44,246 nucleotides of DNA from Myxosarcina sp. GI1 (GTDB lineage: Bacteria > Cyanobacteriota > Cyanobacteriia > Cyanobacteriales > Xenococcaceae): NCBI RefSeq assembly GCF_000756305.1, contig NZ_JRFE01000015.1, positions 1 through 44,246 of the forward strand, given 5' to 3'. Below are positions 39,395-44,246 of the stretch, piece by piece; within the stretch, counting starts at the first letter, position 1, and every line of letters starts with the position of its first letter. Made by a program: the position numbers and the translations under genes. Under the pieces are notes generated by a model. It saw only the letters and a program-made list of their open reading frames with translations. It did no database searches and was not told the DNA's origin.

Positions 39395-42300
39395 TCAGGG
39401 TGTGTGATGATGCGATTGCCGTTGTACCTTTTTCCGACACTGATTGAATAATTGCCAGTAATCTCGGTCGTTTTGTTGAGGAAGATGGGCGAGTAATTCG
39501 ATGTTTCCTTGTGAGTCAACCTGCCATCCTTTAGCTTCAACAATTTGAGAAGAGCCATCGCCATACTTGGCAGGATTTGACGATTTATCTCGCTCTGCGA
39601 GAGATAAAGCTCGTAAATCTTCCCAAACCGATTCACCTCTAAGACTTTGACTGGGATTTTCCAACAAACCACCTTTGCCAGTAACTGCCATAACGTCACC
39701 TTCTTCTACAAGACAAAGGCTCGAAATCAAAGCAGTAGGATCGACAATATTATCGGGTAACTGTACCATGCCGATTTGTTCGTCTAATTCTAAATTATTG
39801 ATGTTTACTACTCCATCTAGTCCTAGTTGAGAACTAGCATCGATCTCACTATCAAGAGAAAGTAAGGCGACTTCTGAATCAATATCTATATTGCCGCCAG
39901 TTCCTTTAACTGCATTAGCTCTAATATCACTATTGCGATCGGCAATGATATAGTTGCTGTCAATAAAAATGTTACCCCCACCGCCAGTGTTGCCTAAAAC
40001 GCTGCTGCTGAGTTCGCTGTCGTTATCTAAATATAAAAAATCTGTTACTAAATTAATGTTGCCACCTCCAGCCTGAGTAGCGGTGGTAATAATTTTGCTG
40101 CGATCGAGGTTTACTGTGTCGGCATCGATCTCTATACTGCCAGCATCACCCAGACCATTACTGCTAGTAGAAACCAGGGCGCGATCGCTTAAATTAAAAT
40201 TTTTAGCAGTAATTGCAGTGTTTCCACCGTCGCCCGTAGCAGCATCTTTTACTTCGCTAAAAACACCGCTACCTAAACCTGAGAAAGTAATTGTATTAGA
40301 TTTAATGTTTACTCTACCAGCATTGCCTTCTGCTGAAGTGCTGGTATTAACCAAGCCACTATCTTTTAGACGCAAGGTATCGGTAAAAATTTCTACACTA
40401 CCGCCATCACCTTTACCTCTGGTTTCTGCTGAAATTTCGCTGTTGTTACCGAGAGTGAGTTTTTCGGCAACTTTTAGAGTAATATTACCTCCCCCACCGC
40501 TATTGGTAGCAGCAGTAATGCCACTAGCAATATCTGAAGTAGTGCTGTTTAATTCTACAGAACGAGCGGTGAGGGCAATATTACCTGCCTTACCTTTTCC
40601 TGGTATACCTGTTCCCAAACTTTGAAAATTACTGGCACTAATAACCGCTCCGTTTTTGATAGATAATCTATCAGTAATAATATTTAAATCGCCACCATCA
40701 CCAATATCTTGAAATGTGCCAGCTAGTAAACCACTGCGACCAAACTGATTAAAGCCAGATAATTCTATATTTTTAGCATTAACTATTAAATTTCCTGCGG
40801 TTGCTGAACCCGTTGTAAATACCGAAATTTGACCTCCATCAGCAACCTGCAATTTTTCTGCTTTTAAATTCAAATTTCCTCCATTTCCCATACCAGCATC
40901 TAAAAAAGCCGCTACAGGTTCTGGCAAAGTTGGTATTTTAACAACCGTAGAAGCAAGATTACTTGGACCAAATTTAGTTCCACCAATTACTTGAATATCC
41001 TTAGCTTTTATATTTAAATTTCCCCCTTTGCCAAATCCGAAAGTAGTTGTTAGAATTTGACCGCCTTCAGCAATTTTTAGACCGTCTGTTTCAAGATTTA
41101 CATTACCTCCATTTCCTCTTGCTCCTGGAGCAACAGCAGCAAACAAGCCACTAGGACCAAAAGAAGATATGCCGCTTGCTTTTATGTTTTTGGTTGTAAC
41201 ATTTAAGTTGCCGGCATTGCCCAAACCAAAAGTGCTGGTTGATATTTGTCCTCCCTTACTTATTACTAAGCGGCTAGCTTCAAGATTTATATTTCCACCG
41301 TCACCCGTAGCTTCTAGAGTAACTTCAGCAAATAAACCACTAAAAATCGGGGTTTGAGAGGAAATTCCGCTTACAGTTAATGAATTTGTAGCTTTGACAC
41401 TCAGATTTCCCCCCGAACCGCTTCCTAAAGTATCTGTTAGTATTACCGAACCATCTTTAATGGCAATGTTTTGTCCGCGAACTATAGTATTGCCACCAGC
41501 ACTACCACTTGTGTCTATAGAAGAGGCTTTGGAAAGGAGGATATCTCGATAGCTGAGATTTTCTGAAGTAGCATTAATAATATTTAACTCATCACGATTG
41601 AGGTCGAGCGATAAATTGCCCCTATTAACCGACCATAATTCAACATTGCCCTCTGATGCTGTTAGGTTTCCACCTATTAGCTTGATGTTGTTACCAACTA
41701 AAGCTAAACTTTTGCCATTAGGTACTTGAATTCCAGAAGAACGATTGCTTCTATTTAAAGAAGAATCTCGATTGATGGCTAGATTATTACCCGTTCCACG
41801 TACAACTATTTTTCCCGCGTTGGCTCCAATTTGCAAGCCGATAGGAATGCTGACAGTTAATAGCGGAGAAGCGGCTTTTGTAGAACTACTAAATTCACTA
41901 CCATCTTGAAATTGAATACTATTAGCAGTGCTACCTACAAAGGAACCTCCTATATCTAAAGCTGCATTACTCCCAAAAATAATGCCATTAGGATTGATTA
42001 GAAATAAGTTAGCAGTACCATTGGTACGAATCAAGCCATCGATATTAGATATAGAATTTCCCGTAACGCGATTGATAATGTTTTCAACATTTAAAGCATT
42101 GTCAAAAAGAACTGTTTCGCCTGAAATAACCGAAAATTCTTCAAAACTATGAAATAAATTGGTGTCTGCTCTCGAACCACCAGTAATAGTCGTAAGATTT
42201 TTGGTAGAGTCAACTACAGAATTATTAGGAAGAGTGCGATCGGGAACGACTTGCGCTAAAGCAATTTTATTTATTTCTAAGATTGAGAGTAGAAAAACCG

Positions 42301-42427
42301 CTGGCAACAACCAATATTTCTTTAATTGCTCTAAAAACCTTGAACTGTAAAGAAGAATATTAAGCTGCTGCATATAACATTTATGAAATCTAGCTTGATT
42401 TTCGCGTCTATGCGCAAAACTAAACAT
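39395..42427 (-). CDS. Two-partner-secretion exoprotein (filamentous haemagglutinin-type)
   Basis: 1010 residues. A long leader (hydrophobic YWLLPAVFLLSILEINKIALA) precedes the TPS domain: TTITGGSRADTNLFHSFEEFSVISGE, NIINRVTGNSISNIDGLIRTNGTANLFLINPNGIIFGSNAALDIGGSFVGST, with the NPNGI signature. A right-handed beta-helix follows, with many copies of GxGGNxNLxAxxLxxxxGGxIxxxTFGxGxAGNLxVxAxxIxxSG. A later ATG (42373) is also possible. The C-terminal segment is polar and basic. The cognate outer-membrane TpsB transporter is not in this window. It is directly upstream of the CHAT gene, so the surface filament and the protease are probably expressed together. Confidence 0.93.
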   Translation of the reverse strand: MFSFAHRRENQARFHKCYMQQLNILLYSSRFLEQLKKYWLLPAVFLLSILEINKIALAQVVPDRTLPNNSVVDSTKNLTTITGGSRADTNLFHSFEEFSVISGETVLFDNALNVENIINRVTGNSISNIDGLIRTNGTANLFLINPNGIIFGSNAALDIGGSFVGSTANSIQFQDGSEFSSSTKAASPLLTVSIPIGLQIGANAGKIVVRGTGNNLAINRDSSLNRSNRSSGIQVPNGKSLALVGNNIKLIGGNLTASEGNVELWSVNRGNLSLDLNRDELNIINATSENLSYRDILLSKASSIDTSGSAGGNTIVRGQNIAIKDGSVILTDTLGSGSGGNLSVKATNSLTVSGISSQTPIFSGLFAEVTLEATGDGGNINLEASRLVISKGGQISTSTFGLGNAGNLNVTTKNIKASGISSFGPSGLFAAVAPGARGNGGNVNLETDGLKIAEGGQILTTTFGFGKGGNLNIKAKDIQVIGGTKFGPSNLASTVVKIPTLPEPVAAFLDAGMGNGGNLNLKAEKLQVADGGQISVFTTGSATAGNLIVNAKNIELSGFNQFGRSGLLAGTFQDIGDGGDLNIITDRLSIKNGAVISASNFQSLGTGIPGKGKAGNIALTARSVELNSTTSDIASGITAATNSGGGGNITLKVAEKLTLGNNSEISAETRGKGDGGSVEIFTDTLRLKDSGLVNTSTSAEGNAGRVNIKSNTITFSGLGSGVFSEVKDAATGDGGNTAITAKNFNLSDRALVSTSSNGLGDAGSIEIDADTVNLDRSKIITTATQAGGGNINLVTDFLYLDNDSELSSSVLGNTGGGGNIFIDSNYIIADRNSDIRANAVKGTGGNIDIDSEVALLSLDSEIDASSQLGLDGVVNINNLELDEQIGMVQLPDNIVDPTALISSLCLVEEGDVMAVTGKGGLLENPSQSLRGESVWEDLRALSLAERDKSSNPAKYGDGSSQIVEAKGWQVDSQGNIELLAHLPQQNDRDYWQLFNQCRKKVQRQSHHHTP

Positions 42428-42603
42428 AAGATTCCCAAAATTTTGTCAAAAATAACAAGCAACCAAAAAAAAATTCGCTTCTATTAAGTTCAAAATAGTA
42501 ATTTAAAAAAAAGTGGCTAGTAACGATAGTTCAAAAGATGTTTTAGGAAATTTGCCTATTTACATGAACTTATTAATATTCCGTTACGTGTAATTAACCT
42601 AAA

Positions 42604-42701
42604 ATATAGCAATCCTGAGTGAATCGTGAAATCTTTGTTCCCTATTCTCTGTTCCCTATACAGAGATTTGACTGTTCACAAATAATTTAGGATTACTATA
42701 T
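42604..42701. mobile_element. MITE-like imperfect hairpin element
   Basis: ATATAGCAATCCT (42604-42616) and AGGATTACTATAT (42689-42701) are terminal inverted repeats with one mismatch. The inner parts GTGAATCGTGAAATCTTTG and CAGAGATTTGACTGTTCAC also pair with few mismatches. The loop carries heptamers TGTTCCC, TATTCTC, TGTTCCC. No ORF. It lies 4 bases past the stop of the metalloprotease gene. Confidence 0.65.
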
Positions 42702-42704
42702 GGT

Positions 42705-44006
42705 TTAGCTGAAAGTAATAGTTTGTCCATAAGGATTCCACCACCCCCAACCATAAGGATTCCACCATCCCCAATTGTAGGCTTTACCACCATTGTAAAC
42801 TTCGCCACTGTCAATAAGCATTTCTACTACTTGCTCGTTGCGATCGTCGTAACCATTGCCGTCAATGTCTACAAATTCTGGCGTTAATATTTCTGCGCTT
42901 TCATCAGGATTAGCTGTCATCCAATCTAAGCTCACCTCCATTTTATCGGCTAATAAAGTTTGAGCTTGAAGATATAAAGTAGTTATATTAGGTTGTTCTG
43001 TATTTTCAGTCTTTAGATCCCAACCGATCGCATCAAAAAGACTCAAATCTAATTGGGTAATTTCTCTTCTTTGACCAGTTTTCAGACGCGGATCCATAAT
43101 GCCAATTGCTTCGTCCATCGCTTTCCAATGACTAGCTTGATAACCATCGCCACCTAGTTCTGTATCTACGCCAGTTGAAAAGTAAGCTATTGCTTCTCCA
43201 CTCGAACCAGTAAAGGATAGGTATGGGTTGCCACCAACAGACATATCGATCCAGTTTTCGGCACCACTCATGGAATTACTTTCTTGGGAATAACGCAACA
43301 TATCTACAGGAGTAGCATTATTCAGACTACCTTCCAGTTTGTCGTAGTATTTAGCTTCTTTTTTACTTTTTTTGAAATCGCTAGTTGTAGTCAACCATCC
43401 ATCACGATCTACACCGCTAACAAATCCTAAAACGTGACCGACTTCGTGAATGGCAACACTCAAAAAGTCGAGGCGATCGCTACCTACAGAACTATCAGTA
43501 TATTCGTAGTTCCAAGCCAAGCTTTCCAAACCGCTTTCGCCAGAACCATCGAGGTTGCGAGTTACGATATAACCATCTAGTTCTGAACTGTCTCCATTAA
43601 TCAAACCCAAAGCCTTAGCATTGGCGCGAGTCATTTCCATATGTTGGTTATTTTCAACTTTATAACCAGTTAAATCCTCGAATTGACTATCAAAATATGC
43701 AGTGTAACTATTTCTATCTAGCTGCTGATTGTTGTTAATCAAAGTATCGACTTTGGAAGTAATGTCTGCTTCTAAAGCGTTGCGAAAATCACTATACAAT
43801 ACATTGTCTTCAAAACCTGGTAAAGCACCGCCAATGACATTTTCAGGGAGTGCATCGCTGATTTCTACAAAGATATTAATACTAACGTTGTCGCTAAGAT
43901 GACTCGACCAGAATTGCCCTGCGAGTTCAAAACCAATCATTTGCTCGAAACTTACGCCAGGAGCATAAGTAAAGTTAAATTCAGTACCAATATTCATTTC
44001 TTCCAT
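42705..44006 (-). CDS. Metzincin-like metalloprotease (NF038122 type)
   Basis: 433 residues, with a GAGG site before the ATG at 44006. There is no signal peptide. The zinc site is clear near residue 188: AIHEVGHVLGFVSGVDRDG (HExxHxxG), with SHWKAMDEAIGIMDPRLKTGQRREITQLDLSLFDAIGWDL later, where MDP may supply the Met-turn. I associate this arrangement with the NF038122 metalloprotease family. The C-terminal tail is odd: two copies of W-G-W-W-N-P-Y-G after AYN. The C-terminal EF-hand-like DIDGNGYDDRNEQ could bind Ca2+. It lies upstream of the TPS/CHAT genes on the same strand but with a 277-base gap; its function there is open. Confidence 0.82.
   Translation of the reverse strand: MEEMNIGTEFNFTYAPGVSFEQMIGFELAGQFWSSHLSDNVSINIFVEISDALPENVIGGALPGFEDNVLYSDFRNALEADITSKVDTLINNNQQLDRNSYTAYFDSQFEDLTGYKVENNQHMEMTRANAKALGLINGDSSELDGYIVTRNLDGSGESGLESLAWNYEYTDSSVGSDRLDFLSVAIHEVGHVLGFVSGVDRDGWLTTTSDFKKSKKEAKYYDKLEGSLNNATPVDMLRYSQESNSMSGAENWIDMSVGGNPYLSFTGSSGEAIAYFSTGVDTELGGDGYQASHWKAMDEAIGIMDPRLKTGQRREITQLDLSLFDAIGWDLKTENTEQPNITTLYLQAQTLLADKMEVSLDWMTANPDESAEILTPEFVDIDGNGYDDRNEQVVEMLIDSGEVYNGGKAYNWGWWNPYGWGWWNPYGQTITFS
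42727..42772. repeat. Duplication encoding Trp-rich tail
   Basis: CCATAAGGATTCCACCA occurs twice (from about 42727 and 42751), each followed by a C-rich run. In frame it encodes W-G-W-W-N-P-Y-G twice. Near identity suggests a recent tandem duplication. Confidence 0.8.
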
Positions 44007-44246
44007 GTTTTTACCTCATTAATACTGTCAGAAAAATCGATAACTGTTTGTTCTTTATTTAAATAAATCGTATTTCTTCTGCTGTTTTTTTAGGTAAAGA
44101 AGAATTAAATTTTTGATTGTTAAAAATAAAAATTAAGTAAAAAAAACAACTATTATTTTTTGTTTGTATCGTAGAAATACTTAAACTAAAAATAGTATTA
44201 GCATCGAAAAAACTAAACTCCGTCTATATAGAAAACCGTAGTTTTT

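Noticed and set aside
39370-39699. Minus-strand 109-residue frame overlapping the 3' end of the exoprotein
   Set aside because: It lies in another frame of the exoprotein gene and shows no family or start site.
42727-42790. Trp-rich tail as a stand-alone bacteriocin peptide
   Set aside because: It is in frame with the metalloprotease with no separate start or leader.

Overview
The window is chromosomal DNA of a cyanobacterium. It encodes PsbO, plastocyanin, cytochrome c6, a Psb35-like small protein, the clock-output regulator RpaA, a phycobilin-pathway type haem oxygenase and several cyanobacteria-restricted families (COP23, DUF1517, DUF3122, TIGR04376). The HIP1 octamer GCGATCGC occurs many times in genes and spacers. 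Base composition is AT-leaning. The exact genus cannot be read from the sequence; a unicellular or pleurocapsalean/chroococcalean type is only a guess. No tRNA, rRNA, CRISPR array or intact insertion sequence was recognised.

Layout. 1-3.5 kb (minus): exported or outer-membrane proteins, namely a Thr-Pro repeat protein that runs off the left edge, a beta-barrel-like protein, a COP23-domain protein and a DUF1517 protein. 3.6-10.8 kb: housekeeping and accessory genes (GT4 glycosyltransferase, DCC-family protein, nadC, a Uma2 nuclease-like protein, a CYTH protein, a divergent PII paralogue, a membrane hydroxylase-like protein, a Crp-family regulator, DUF3122, GrpB). 10.9-19.6 kb: a metal-handling island with DUF411, multicopper oxidase, a glutaredoxin-MauE-like fusion, a His/Met-rich exported protein, a beta-barrel protein, a MerR-family regulator, two small membrane proteins and a DUF318/ArsP-like permease. 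A decayed Phd/VapC toxin-antitoxin pair sits inside it. 19.6-23.3 kb: XTP pyrophosphatase, phosphohexomutase, a conserved hypothetical, psbO. 23.5-29.4 kb: ctaC-ctaD-ctaE on the minus strand and ctaA, ctaB on the plus strand, i.e. an aa3-type terminal oxidase and its haem A supply. 29.6-35.4 kb: divergent petE/petJ, small membrane and coiled-coil proteins, haem oxygenase, rpaA. 35.4-44 kb (minus): a D-ribulokinase-like FGGY kinase, a TPR-CHAT protease, a two-partner-secretion exoprotein and a metzincin-like metalloprotease.

How it fits together. The strongest new-looking system is the 10.9-19.6 kb island. Four sites (before DUF411, before the glutaredoxin fusion, before the merR gene and before the permease) share one 22-bp dyad, ACTCT N2 AGT N2 RCT N2 AGRGT (one site differs at one base). 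Each lies between -35 and -10 hexamers 20 bp apart, the architecture of MerR-activated promoters. This implies one metal-responsive regulon spanning about 9 kb, with periplasmic metal binding and oxidation, thiol chemistry, an outer-membrane protein and an efflux permease. The window also carries plastocyanin and the CuA/CuB oxidase, so copper is a plausible substrate, although the regulator has a Cys where monovalent-metal sensors such as CueR have Ser.

A second theme is short palindromic repeats inserted in frame inside genes (a GspC/PilP-like protein, the phosphohexomutase, the antitoxin). A third is a PII paralogue that has lost three residues used by cyanobacterial PII to bind NAG kinase.
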